The position numbers and the translations under genes are program-made. Positions 20,324-28,593 of a stretch of 64,000 nt of DNA are shown piece by piece. The DNA comes from Lacrimispora xylanolytica (GTDB lineage Bacteria > Bacillota > Clostridia > Lachnospirales > Lachnospiraceae), in the NCBI RefSeq assembly GCF_026723765.1, contig NZ_CP113524.1, positions 2,899,001 through 2,963,000 on the forward strand. Direction: 5' to 3'. How positions within the stretch are numbered: position 1 is the stretch's first letter; each line of letters begins with the position of its first letter. The notes beneath the pieces were generated by a model. It worked only from the letters and a program-made list of their open reading frames with translations. It had not been told where the DNA came from and made no database searches.

Positions 20324-20780
20324 ACTGTAACCTCCTCTTAGTTTTTATCTAACAATTCCTTCGTCAGCCGGATCCTTACCTGCGTAACACCCCTCACCTC
20401 TCACCCTCCTTTTTTCGTTTTTTACAGGAGAACATCCATCTATCCGAGTGAATTGAAAGTTCCATTGAAAACCTCTTGCTCCTTTCTTGTCCATATTTTT
20501 GCGTCTGATTTTTGTATATGTTAAGTGTTTTATTCGTCTCATGAAGCAATTTAAAAATATACGGATAAATACATACATTATGGCTTATGATTGTCTTTGA
20601 AATTTAATATTATTCAACCATTTATCTAATATTTATTTAACTCATTCATTTGTTATCCAATATTAATTTATCACTTTATTATTAATATGTTAATTGTATG
20701 TAATAAATCCGATTCTGTTCGTAATTTTCAACACACTTTACCATAAACACCTGCAAAGGCCATGGCCTGATCATAAGGAT
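20324..20780 (-). promoter_or_regulatory. Long leader/promoter region of the GH48 gene
   Basis: This stretch of 457 bp between vanT and the GH48 start is very AT-rich in its distal part (20580-20740). It becomes purine-rich near the gene, with several AAGGAG-like sites. A 77-codon frame (20345-20578) and shorter nested frames exist inside it but resemble no protein I know, so I treat it as an untranslated leader or short-peptide leader. No match to a riboswitch I can name was seen. Confidence 0.45.
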
Positions 20781-22922
20781 TTATTCTACTGTTATAACTT
20801 CTAACCTTGTACCCATTCGGCTGAACAATTCATTGGATATACTGCCCTCATTGTCAGCAATCACAGGTGCCAGCAACGCCTTACCATTTTCTTCACCGAT
20901 GAATGTTACAATATCACCAACTGTCACATCTTCTATGCCCGTTACATCAACCATTAGCTGGTCCATACAAATACGTCCTACAATCGGCGCCAGGTTCCCA
21001 TTGATAAGCACATGTCTGCTTTCAGATGATAAATTTCTTGGCAATCCATCTGCATATCCAATTGGTATGACAGCTATGGTACTGTTTTTGGCTGGGGCAA
21101 AGGTTCTATGATATCCCACACCTTCCCCTATAGTTACCTTTCTTAAAAGAACTACTTTGGATTTTAATGAAAGAACAGGGTGTAAATTAAGCTGTGTTTT
21201 TATTGGATCACTGGAACTGCTTAATACTCCGTAGAGAGATATGCCTGCCCTCACAAAGTCGCATTTAAGTTCCGGGTAATTAAGGAAACCATAACTGCTT
21301 TGAATGTGTATTTTAGGGCACTTATAACCTGAATTCTCAATGATGTCTACGAGCTGATAAAACCGCTTTATCTGTATTTCTGTAAACATTATATCTTCTG
21401 GGGAAAGACTGTCAGATGCACACAAATGAGTGTAGATCCCAGTGACATTTATATGTTTCATGTTAAACACGTCTATGACATGTTCGTGATCAGAAGCATC
21501 AAATCCAAGACGGTGCATTCCTGTATCGATTTTAATATGAGCGCTCACCTTGCAGCCTTGCTCATTAAGAAGTATGGCATAAGGATGATCGATTAATGTC
21601 TGAGTAAGTCGATATTTATAAAGCTCCCTCGCTCTTAGAGGGCTTGTATATCCAAGTATCAGAATGTCACTTCGTATTCCATATTTTCGTAATTCAATTC
21701 CTTCGTCTATGGTAGCGACCGCAAATGATTTGACTCCTGTTTTTTCCAGATGAGTCGATACGGCAAATGCACCGTGTCCATAGGCATTCGCTTTTATAAC
21801 CGCCATCAGATTGCAGTTTTCAGGCATCTGGCTTTGAAGCTCTTTTGCATTGTTTTCTATATTATTTAAACTGATTTCTATCCAGGCTCTGGCTTTTGCT
21901 TTTTTATCTTGTAGTTTTTCTTTATTCCTGATCTTTTGTATAAACAGAGCCAGGAATAGGGAAAAGAAAATGGAACAAACGCTGACTGTCAAGTAATGAA
22001 CCATACTGTTTTCAATAAAGACCCATTGTAATCTCATCATTTTAGCTGCCATTCGAACCATGACAATTATCATAGGGTGAATGATGTATAGGATAAGAGG
22101 AGCCGTTCTAAGAGATAAGAGCTGTTTTCCAGTAAAGGAGCGCAAGAAAGAAAACAGATAATACATCGCAGGTATCAGCATCACATACATGCTGTCATGC
22201 CTTTGATAACCAAGTTGATGCAGCAAAAGCCCTTCACCAAGCATCAGAAGAAATGAACACATAAATTTAACCAGACTCGTTTTCCAAGAGCTGCGAATAG
22301 GATTTCTGGCGAGGATCCCTCCCAGCACAAAAAAGATGGGAGCAAATAAAATACCATTTCTTGTATAATCAAATATTTGAAACAGATAACCATAGAAGCC
22401 TTTAAAAAATGGCAGCTTTTCAGAAAGGCCATAATAGCTATCTCCAAACAATCCTATGACATAGAGTACCATAGCAGCCATAAATGCCTTCTTAAAGCCA
22501 AGCCCTTTTACCAGATACCACGCAATGACTGCTCCCATGATAGAGGCAGGAAGGTACCAGAGATGATACAGCGTGCCATCAAAGAAAATATCCTTGATTA
22601 TATTAGGAAATAGATTCTCTATGGCAAAATAGCCATTATATATGTTCAATGGAATGTAAGCTGCAATGGCCAGTCCATAAATGACTGATGTCTTTTTTAC
22701 AAATGTTCTTAGCTTATCTCCACTATATGTGTATTCTGATATCAGAAAAAATCCTGATGCCATAAAGAAAAATGGTACCGCCATTCGGCCAATCAGCCGT
22801 GTTAATATAAAATCTCCCATTTCACTATAAGTAGACAAGGGTGAGGTATGGATTGCTATAACTAAAAGCGCTGCTACATACCGGAAAGAATCAATGCCTA
22901 CATAATGTTTCCTGTTATTCAC
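20781..22922 (-). CDS. vanT: VanT-type membrane serine/alanine racemase
   Basis: The protein is a 713-residue fusion. Residues 1-335 form an acyltransferase-3-like integral membrane domain with about ten hydrophobic helices, starting at VGIDSFRYVAALLVIAIH. Residues 345-713 are a fold-III PLP alanine-racemase domain with Lys377 in AVIKANAYGHG and the second catalytic Tyr in the GISLYG region. This architecture is the hallmark of VanT in vanC/vanE/vanG-type glycopeptide-resistance operons, where it makes D-Ser for the ligase. The start overlaps the vanXY stop by 8 bp. It is the last gene of the vanG-vanXY-vanT unit; no clear terminator follows. Confidence 0.9.
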   Translation of the reverse strand: MNNRKHYVGIDSFRYVAALLVIAIHTSPLSTYSEMGDFILTRLIGRMAVPFFFMASGFFLISEYTYSGDKLRTFVKKTSVIYGLAIAAYIPLNIYNGYFAIENLFPNIIKDIFFDGTLYHLWYLPASIMGAVIAWYLVKGLGFKKAFMAAMVLYVIGLFGDSYYGLSEKLPFFKGFYGYLFQIFDYTRNGILFAPIFFVLGGILARNPIRSSWKTSLVKFMCSFLLMLGEGLLLHQLGYQRHDSMYVMLIPAMYYLFSFLRSFTGKQLLSLRTAPLILYIIHPMIIVMVRMAAKMMRLQWVFIENSMVHYLTVSVCSIFFSLFLALFIQKIRNKEKLQDKKAKARAWIEISLNNIENNAKELQSQMPENCNLMAVIKANAYGHGAFAVSTHLEKTGVKSFAVATIDEGIELRKYGIRSDILILGYTSPLRARELYKYRLTQTLIDHPYAILLNEQGCKVSAHIKIDTGMHRLGFDASDHEHVIDVFNMKHINVTGIYTHLCASDSLSPEDIMFTEIQIKRFYQLVDIIENSGYKCPKIHIQSSYGFLNYPELKCDFVRAGISLYGVLSSSSDPIKTQLNLHPVLSLKSKVVLLRKVTIGEGVGYHRTFAPAKNSTIAVIPIGYADGLPRNLSSESRHVLINGNLAPIVGRICMDQLMVDVTGIEDVTVGDIVTFIGEENGKALLAPVIADNEGSISNELFSRMGTRLEVITVE

Positions 22923-23682
22923 TTGTATTCCTCCACATTGTCACGATGAATCCGTCTACATTGTTTCCGGATACCAGATAAATGACATCGTTTCTCATTG
23001 TTAATGTTGTCTCGCCTGTTAAATTCGCCGGTAAATAAAAGATCTCCCATTCTCCGCTTACATTCTTTATCTTTACATGCGTCTCATTGTATAAAAACTG
23101 CTTCATGTACTCCAGATATTCTTCCAGTACGAACCCGTGATTGTACATAATCTCGGAATGAGGATGGCCTACATAACGAAAGTGCCAAGGTTCGTGACCA
23201 ATACCGGTGATTCTTTCCTTTCCTTTGGGGTATCGTTCGATAAATCCATACTGCAAGGCTGTTTTTCGAAATTCATTGCAAATACCCTCATAGGGAAATT
23301 CGGGACAGATAAAATCGATATCGCCTTTATTAAGCCCTAAATCTATGGCAAGTCCGGTTTGATGTTCGCTGTGATAAGGCAGCGCAACGAATTTTTCAGT
23401 AAATTCTTTCCCATTTTCTTGTAAGGAGTTATCATATATCTCGGTTTGTTCCGCTGCCGCACGATAGCCGCTTACCGGTACAATCTCGTCCTTACAGCCT
23501 ATCTTTTGCCAAACCAAATGCAGTGCATTAACGGCTTCCCGCCCCATAAGGATATGGGGGTATCTGCTATCAACCGGCTGCAGCTCATTTTCCTTAGATG
23601 AACGCAGGGGAGAAGCACCATTTACAAGAATTAGGTTTCCGGTATATATTTTTTCTTTTGGCAATCCAATGGTATTTATCAT
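22915..23682 (-). CDS. vanXY: VanXY/VanY-type zinc D,D-peptidase
   Basis: This 255-residue peptidase of the VanY/DacB-like M15 family shows the zinc motif SxHxxGxAxD (S105-E-H107-QTGLAID114) and the catalytic ExxH (E164-PWH167). SGYRAAAEQTEIY is the conserved substrate-side segment. There is no signal peptide or N-terminal anchor, as expected for cytoplasmic VanXY enzymes that remove D-Ala-D-Ala precursors and the terminal D-Ala of pentapeptide. It is translationally coupled on both sides (4-bp overlap with vanG, 8-bp with vanT). A pure D,D-carboxypeptidase role cannot be excluded without the specificity loop compared to characterised enzymes. Confidence 0.87.
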   Translation of the reverse strand: MINTIGLPKEKIYTGNLILVNGASPLRSSKENELQPVDSRYPHILMGREAVNALHLVWQKIGCKDEIVPVSGYRAAAEQTEIYDNSLQENGKEFTEKFVALPYHSEHQTGLAIDLGLNKGDIDFICPEFPYEGICNEFRKTALQYGFIERYPKGKERITGIGHEPWHFRYVGHPHSEIMYNHGFVLEEYLEYMKQFLYNETHVKIKNVSGEWEIFYLPANLTGETTLTMRNDVIYLVSGNNVDGFIVTMWRNTSE

Positions 23683-24728
23683 AAAGTGTATAACCCGATC
23701 AGCTTGTCTAACATTTCAGGAAAAGACAACCCGATTCCTTTCATCATATTGGGATAACGGCTATGAGTGGTAAAACCAGGGATTGTGTTCACTTCATTAA
23801 ATACGATTTCCCCGGAAGGAGTAAGGAACATATCCACTCTGGCAAATCCGGAACAGCCAAGTACTTTGTATATTAACTTTGCTGTTTCCTGTATCCTTTT
23901 TTCAGTATCAAAATCAATTCTTGCAGGCATATGGATGAAGGAGCTTTTCAAGGTGTATTTTTCAGTGTAGTCAAAAAATCCCTGGGTCAGCTCTATTTCA
24001 TCAACTCTGCCAACCGTCAAATCTTCTTTTCCCAATACAGCGCAGCCAACTTCAAAGCCATCTATATTTTCTTCCACAATTACTTCATTATCATGTTTAA
24101 AGGCAATCTCTACTGCTCTATGCAATTCACCCTGACTATATATTTTAGTGATTCCAAATGAGGAACCTGCTCTGACTGGCTTAACAAAAAGCGGATACGC
24201 TAATTCAGCTGATATTTTCCTTAAAGCTGCTTCCATCTCAAGATATTGAAAGGTAATGGACCTTGGCACCAATACGCCTGCAAGCCCAACCAGTTTATGC
24301 GCCCTGTCTTTATCCATGCAAAGCGCGGAAGAAAGCACATTGCAGCCAACAACGGGAATCCCAGCCAATTCAAATAATCCCTGTACGGTTCCGTCCTCTC
24401 CATTTTTTCCGTGTAACACTGGTAAGACTGTATCAACTTTCATAACAGTGTAACTGTCTTCAAAAAATTCTAAAAAACCTTTGACCGAAGGATTCTGAGA
24501 AACCACCACGGGATGCAAAAATTGTGGTTCATAAAACCACGTATCGTTCCTTATCGTTTCGTAATCTCCTGTATAATGAAACCATTCACCATCTCTTGTG
24601 ATTCCAATTGGGATGATCTGGTATTTTTCTGTATTTATATTTTCAAATACAGAGGCTGCCGATTGAAGTGACACCTTATATTCCGAGGAATTCCCTCCAA
24701 AAATGACTGCTATTTTTTTCTTTTCCAT
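23679..24728 (-). CDS. vanG: VanG-type D-alanine--D-serine ligase
   Basis: This 349-residue ATP-grasp ligase has the N-terminal FGGNSSEYKVSLQSA, LPVLHGKNGEDGTVQG and the C-terminal metal site FNEVNTIPGFT. The omega loop carries EKYT (256-259), the signature of D-Ala-D-Ser ligases. D-Ala-D-Ala ligases have a KYY-type loop and D-Ala-D-Lac ligases a KHH-type loop. It therefore should build D-Ala-D-Ser precursors with low vancomycin affinity. It is the first gene of the vanG-vanXY-vanT unit and is separated from vanS by a strong terminator. A resistance phenotype depends on expression and cannot be read from sequence. Confidence 0.9.
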   Translation of the reverse strand: MEKKKIAVIFGGNSSEYKVSLQSAASVFENINTEKYQIIPIGITRDGEWFHYTGDYETIRNDTWFYEPQFLHPVVVSQNPSVKGFLEFFEDSYTVMKVDTVLPVLHGKNGEDGTVQGLFELAGIPVVGCNVLSSALCMDKDRAHKLVGLAGVLVPRSITFQYLEMEAALRKISAELAYPLFVKPVRAGSSFGITKIYSQGELHRAVEIAFKHDNEVIVEENIDGFEVGCAVLGKEDLTVGRVDEIELTQGFFDYTEKYTLKSSFIHMPARIDFDTEKRIQETAKLIYKVLGCSGFARVDMFLTPSGEIVFNEVNTIPGFTTHSRYPNMMKGIGLSFPEMLDKLIGLYTL

Positions 24729-24808
24729 TGCAATTCTCCTTTTTATGACCTTGTATGTGATATGTGCTCCCCGTTCCTCTGGGCGTTATTTTCTGTTACA
24801 TAAAAAAA

Positions 24809-24850
24809 CACCCTTGCTTTGACACAATAATTGTATCAATAACAAGAGTG
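24809..24850 (-). terminator. Terminator between vanS and vanG
   Basis: On the minus strand CACTCTTG...CAAGGGTG forms an outer stem and TTGATACAA / TTGTGTCAA an inner stem, followed by TTTTTTT. It separates the regulatory (vanR-vanS) from the structural (vanG-vanXY-vanT) genes. The 80 bp between it and vanG should hold the regulated promoter. Confidence 0.85.
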
Positions 24851-24912
24851 CTGTTTATTCGTTTCCCCATATGGAATTCTATTGTTTTTATATGTTAATT
24901 CTAACAATTTTC

Positions 24913-26016
24913 CTACGAAAGCGGCAATGTGACCGTAAACTCTACGATATCATTTTCACTGTGTGCGGTTATGGTCCCATGATGAAGGGATATTATTTCT
25001 TTCGCAATGGCAAGTCCAAGACCGGCCCCTCCGTTGTTTGTACCGCGTGATGAGTCCAGGCGATAGAATTGTTCAAACACCCTTTCCAGTTTTTCCTTTG
25101 GAATTGTATTTCCATGATTTAGAAACTTTATGGTCGTATGGGCGCTTGTTTGTGTTACGCTAATCTCAATCACCGTTCGTTCAAAGCTGTAAAATACAGC
25201 ATTTCTAAGCAAATTATCGAATACACGCTGTATTTTGTCTGCATCACATCTCACTGTTATATTGGGAGAAATGCTGTATTTGCATTCCAATTTTTTCTCT
25301 AACAGCATTGGTTTAAACTCAAAGATAAGTTGCTCTAATAATCGGGTTACGTTCACATTGCTATACTGAAGTTCAATGCCTGACAGGTTGAATCTTGTAA
25401 TTTCAAAAAACTCATTGATTAAGTCCTCCAGACGTTCCGCTTTGTTAAGGGAAATGGACAAGTACTTAATCCGTAGTTCCTCCGATATTTTAGTTTCATC
25501 ACGCAGCAAGGTAAGGTATCCAATCACCGAGGTGAGGGGTGTTTTTAAGTCGTGAGCCAAATACACAATTAAATCATTTTTTCTTTGCTCTGCGTCCTTT
25601 GCAAGCTGCGCATTGCGCAAAGCCATTTCCCGCACCTGATTCAGTTCATCCTGAACCGTTTTCAAAACATCTGGAAGTATAATCTGTTCTGTAGTGGGGG
25701 CTGCAAGCTTTTCAGATGCAGTGATAATGTGATCAAGATAAGAAAGCGGCTTTTTTACAAAAAGATAGGTGATATAAAACCAGCCTGCCATCATTGGAAT
25801 TCCTAAAAAAACTACAATATAATCCCTTACAAACCTGAGAATTTCATAAAATGGATTATATCGATACCACGAAATACTGGATACAAATAAATACGCTATA
25901 AATGAAAAGAGAAGAAAAGCAACAAAGAAGAAACCTAAGGCTATAAAATATTGCAGGGCAATACTTCTGCTTATCTGGCTTTTATAATTTGATCTGGACC
26001 TTGATGATTTACTCAA
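24913..26016 (-). CDS. vanS: VanS-type sensor histidine kinase
   Basis: This 367-residue kinase has two TM helices (about 22-45 and 67-87) with a very short extracytoplasmic loop, as in VanS proteins. The HisKA phospho-acceptor is His155 in VYLAHDLKTPLTSVIG. The ATPase lobe has the N box NLLRNAVFYS and the segment GGAGLGLAIAKEI. Its start overlaps the vanR stop by 8 bp. It should phosphorylate VanR in response to glycopeptide-type cell-wall stress. Membership of the van cluster is by position and similarity; the signal is inferred. Confidence 0.9.
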   Translation of the reverse strand: MSKSSRSRSNYKSQISRSIALQYFIALGFFFVAFLLFSFIAYLFVSSISWYRYNPFYEILRFVRDYIVVFLGIPMMAGWFYITYLFVKKPLSYLDHIITASEKLAAPTTEQIILPDVLKTVQDELNQVREMALRNAQLAKDAEQRKNDLIVYLAHDLKTPLTSVIGYLTLLRDETKISEELRIKYLSISLNKAERLEDLINEFFEITRFNLSGIELQYSNVNVTRLLEQLIFEFKPMLLEKKLECKYSISPNITVRCDADKIQRVFDNLLRNAVFYSFERTVIEISVTQTSAHTTIKFLNHGNTIPKEKLERVFEQFYRLDSSRGTNNGGAGLGLAIAKEIISLHHGTITAHSENDIVEFTVTLPLS

Positions 26017-26710
26017 TGGTATAGCCGACCCCCCATACAGTTTTAATGATTTTAGGATTCTTTGCTGGCTCCTTTAATTTTTCTCTCAGTCTTCCGATAT
26101 GGGCCATGACCGTATTGTTATTATCCAGGTATTTTTCTCCCCAGACTGCTTCAAAAAGTTCCTCTGATGATATTACCTTGCCTCTATTGTCACACAGATA
26201 CCAGAGAATTGAAAATTCTATGGGTGTAAGTGTAACCTCCTTATTAAACAGTTTACATCTATGGGTTACTCTATTAATGATCAGACCATTGATATCGATT
26301 TCGTCCTTCTCTATACTTAAGGATTCTCTGGAGTTGTTGTTATATTTGACATAGCGGCGTAGCTGGGTCTTTACTCTTGCCAGGACCTCTAAAGGATTAA
26401 AAGGCTTTGTGATATAATCGTCTGCTCCTAAGGTAAGACCCATGATTTTATCCGTATCTTCACTCTTAGCAGTCAGCATAATGACGGGATAAAAATAGTT
26501 TTCTCTGATTTTTTGGCATATACGAAAACCATCCATACCAGGCAGCATAACATCTAAAATAGCCATATCCAGCTTATTCGATTCAATGCATTTAAACGCT
26601 TCTAATCCATCATAGTATTTATATACCGTATAGCCATCATTTTTAAGATATACCTCTAGCAGATCAGCTATTTCTTTTTCATCATCAACAATTAAAATGG
26701 ATTCATTCAT
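26009..26710 (-). CDS. vanR: VanR-type response regulator
   Basis: This 233-residue OmpR-family regulator has Asp9-Asp10, phospho-acceptor Asp53 in MAILDVMLPGMD, and Lys82 in MLTAKSED. A C-terminal winged helix carries LTPIEFSILWYLCDN. It is the first gene of the van region. On the minus strand a TATAAT at 26770-26765 lies about 55 bp upstream and could be its -10 box. It probably activates the vanG unit beyond the internal terminator. Confidence 0.9.
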   Translation of the reverse strand: MNESILIVDDEKEIADLLEVYLKNDGYTVYKYYDGLEAFKCIESNKLDMAILDVMLPGMDGFRICQKIRENYFYPVIMLTAKSEDTDKIMGLTLGADDYITKPFNPLEVLARVKTQLRRYVKYNNNSRESLSIEKDEIDINGLIINRVTHRCKLFNKEVTLTPIEFSILWYLCDNRGKVISSEELFEAVWGEKYLDNNNTVMAHIGRLREKLKEPAKNPKIIKTVWGVGYTIE

Positions 26711-26816
26711 ATGATGTTTCTTCCTCCTTATGATTCCTCATGGTATGAATGCCTGCTATCCTTTATTATAGCCAAAGAATCCCTAAGAGTATCCTGGTAG
26801 ATATGTAACATTAAAA

Positions 26817-26841
26817 AAGCCCTGGGCTGTGCCAAGGGCTT
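26817..26841 (-). terminator. Terminator after the glycine-zipper membrane protein gene
   Basis: A 7-bp stem AAGCCCT / AGGGCTT with an 11-nt loop is followed on the minus strand by TTTTAAT. It isolates the 26.9-28.5 kb gene pair from vanR. Confidence 0.75.
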
Positions 26842-26868
26842 ACGATCGATCAAATCATATCAGGCGCA

Positions 26869-27846
26869 TCATAAGCTGTCTGTTAAATTGCCTGATAAGG
26901 ACGTATTATCCGGCGGTGTGAGTTCATACATAATGGGACCGCTGAACAGAGTGCCTGTCAGCTGATCAAGTTTAGGTGTATAGAAAAAGGCTTCCATCAT
27001 AGCATCAAAAAGGCAATCTGCCGCAATGCCTCCTGCAAACGCTCCAACCAGTCCCCCAAGTATACCGCCTATCACAGTTCCCAGATCTCCCATGATCCAG
27101 CCAAAAAGCAAAGTACCTCCCACTTCTCCTAAAAGGCCTCCTCCGAAGGCTCCTCCCACACTTACCAGAATCTCTGCTCCTGCTTGGTTTTTATCCTGTG
27201 CCTCTACCAATTGCCAGGTGATAACTCCCAGTGTGAAAACAATTAAGGCAGTACCAAAATACCTCATATATGACAAAATCTGAAGTTGATCCTTCCCTGC
27301 ATACCTCACCACATACGACTCCAGGTTAAAATCCTTATCTTTTATAAAATCATCATAAGTTTTTTTCTTGTAGGCAGCTGTATTTCCCCATACATCTGAA
27401 GTTTTATTCGCCCATTTTTTAATAGAATCATTGATCATATCATAGAGGTCCTCATTAGGATCTATAATCTCACTACTGAAAAAAGGGTTTTTATATGTCC
27501 CGGTTTTAGAATCGTATTCAAATAAATCAATAGAATTATTTATTTTGCTTAGATATTCAGCCCTAAGCTTAAAATTTTTAATGGTTTCATAGGAAAATAT
27601 AATTCCTGCTCTGGCTGCCTGCCATATATTCTGTACCTGCAAGTTGTCTTTGCCTGAGCTCCCGGACTGTTGTTTTTCCATTTGCAGCAGATTGTTAGCT
27701 TCTTCATAGGCCTTAGCACAATTCATCAAATCATTCATCTGCGCCTGTGGTTTGCTGTAGCGGAACCGTTCTATGGTGTTCACTTCATTGTTATGCAGAG
27801 CATCAATTAAGGCTTGAGTGTCATCAAAATCTAAGGTATAGTTCAT
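26869..27846 (-). CDS. Glycine-zipper membrane protein of unknown function
   Basis: This 325-residue protein has a soluble, mainly helical N-terminal part (1-190) rich in charged residues. A TM helix lies at about 197-216 (GTALIVFTLGVITWQLVEA). It is followed by a long Gly-rich hydrophobic stretch (224-280) with repeated GG/GxxxG spacing (GGAFGGGLLGEVGG; GGILGGLVGAFAGG). No signal peptide is present. Such glycine zippers occur in pore-forming or membrane-disrupting effectors and in some channel proteins. It is the second gene of a pair, 37 bp after the 207-residue beta-rich protein, with GGGATGG-type RBS. Family not recognised; toxin, phage or envelope functions are all possible. Confidence 0.7.
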   Translation of the reverse strand: MNYTLDFDDTQALIDALHNNEVNTIERFRYSKPQAQMNDLMNCAKAYEEANNLLQMEKQQSGSSGKDNLQVQNIWQAARAGIIFSYETIKNFKLRAEYLSKINNSIDLFEYDSKTGTYKNPFFSSEIIDPNEDLYDMINDSIKKWANKTSDVWGNTAAYKKKTYDDFIKDKDFNLESYVVRYAGKDQLQILSYMRYFGTALIVFTLGVITWQLVEAQDKNQAGAEILVSVGGAFGGGLLGEVGGTLLFGWIMGDLGTVIGGILGGLVGAFAGGIAADCLFDAMMEAFFYTPKLDQLTGTLFSGPIMYELTPPDNTSLSGNLTDSL

Positions 27847-27883
27847 TTTCTATCCATCCCTTTCTCAATTCAGGGTCATATGA

Positions 27884-28507
27884 TCAGGCCTTTCTGGTAA
27901 CCGTATATTGGGCGATGGGAGACGTAGCCGACCCTATCATGGAGCTGACAGAAAACGTGCCGTTATCAGCATTAGAACTAATTCCTGACGATGTCAGCTT
28001 GCTTTCCACTTCACTCCACGACTGTACCCCTGGCCAGTGATCTTTTCCTTGAACATCAACATAAGAACTGTTGCTTCCGATATACGGATTATCCCAAGCG
28101 AATAAAAAGTCTGAGCCTGAATCTCCTCTAAAAACCACGCATCCTACTGAGCCAGTAAAGATTCCTGCCTTTACATGCAAAAATACGCTGTATTCTCCAT
28201 TGGCTATCGTTGTATCAAAGGGATATTTTTCAGTCTCACCTGACCAGTTCCTATTGGCCTGATACCTTAGTGTCTCTCCGCTGGCATTGAATATCATTAC
28301 CAAAGTGCTGGCCCCTTGTCCATACTCATTCTTCATGGCATTGACAGCCTTTGTAGCTGCCATCTGAAGCGAATCTCCTCTGGAATCGGTTGCCGTCAGC
28401 TGCTGCATGGCTACCTTGGATAAAATAAGCGGTGTTATATTTGGTTCTTTTACATATTGCGGATAACTTTTTACCACATCACTATTAACTTCACTTCCAA
28501 TTATCAT
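27884..28507 (-). CDS. Protein resembling plant 23-kDa jasmonate-induced (JIP23-like) proteins
   Basis: This 207-residue soluble protein has no signal peptide. The pattern FNASGETL...NWSG...YPF..IANGEYSVFLHV (about 73-112), then VGCVVFRG (121-128), FLFAWDNPY (134-142) and a later HW resembles the conserved core of plant 23-kDa jasmonate-induced proteins, which have YNATG, NGQW..FLHV, VVYRG and AWSNPW at the same spacing. This is from memory of the family and was not aligned. The biochemical function of that family is unknown to me. An N-terminal helical section (20-62) precedes the beta-rich domain. It is the first gene of a pair with a glycine-zipper membrane protein, suggesting a shared role. 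Confidence 0.65.
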   Translation of the reverse strand: MIIGSEVNSDVVKSYPQYVKEPNITPLILSKVAMQQLTATDSRGDSLQMAATKAVNAMKNEYGQGASTLVMIFNASGETLRYQANRNWSGETEKYPFDTTIANGEYSVFLHVKAGIFTGSVGCVVFRGDSGSDFLFAWDNPYIGSNSSYVDVQGKDHWPGVQSWSEVESKLTSSGISSNADNGTFSVSSMIGSATSPIAQYTVTRKA

Positions 28508-28593
28508 TTTGTATCCCCCTTGTTTTTTGATAATATAAAGTATGCGATACTAGTCCCAGTGGTGTGTGATATCCCTTGTATGCAAAACCCCAG

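Noticed and set aside
20345-20578. 77-codon open frame upstream of GH48
   Set aside because: It lies in the leader, lacks a good start context and resembles no family; treated as leader RNA rather than a gene.
20324-20580. Possible c-di-GMP riboswitch in the GH48 leader
   Set aside because: An ACGCA-type string suggested a GEMM element, but the conserved GGGCAAACC / ACGCAAAGC pattern is not present.
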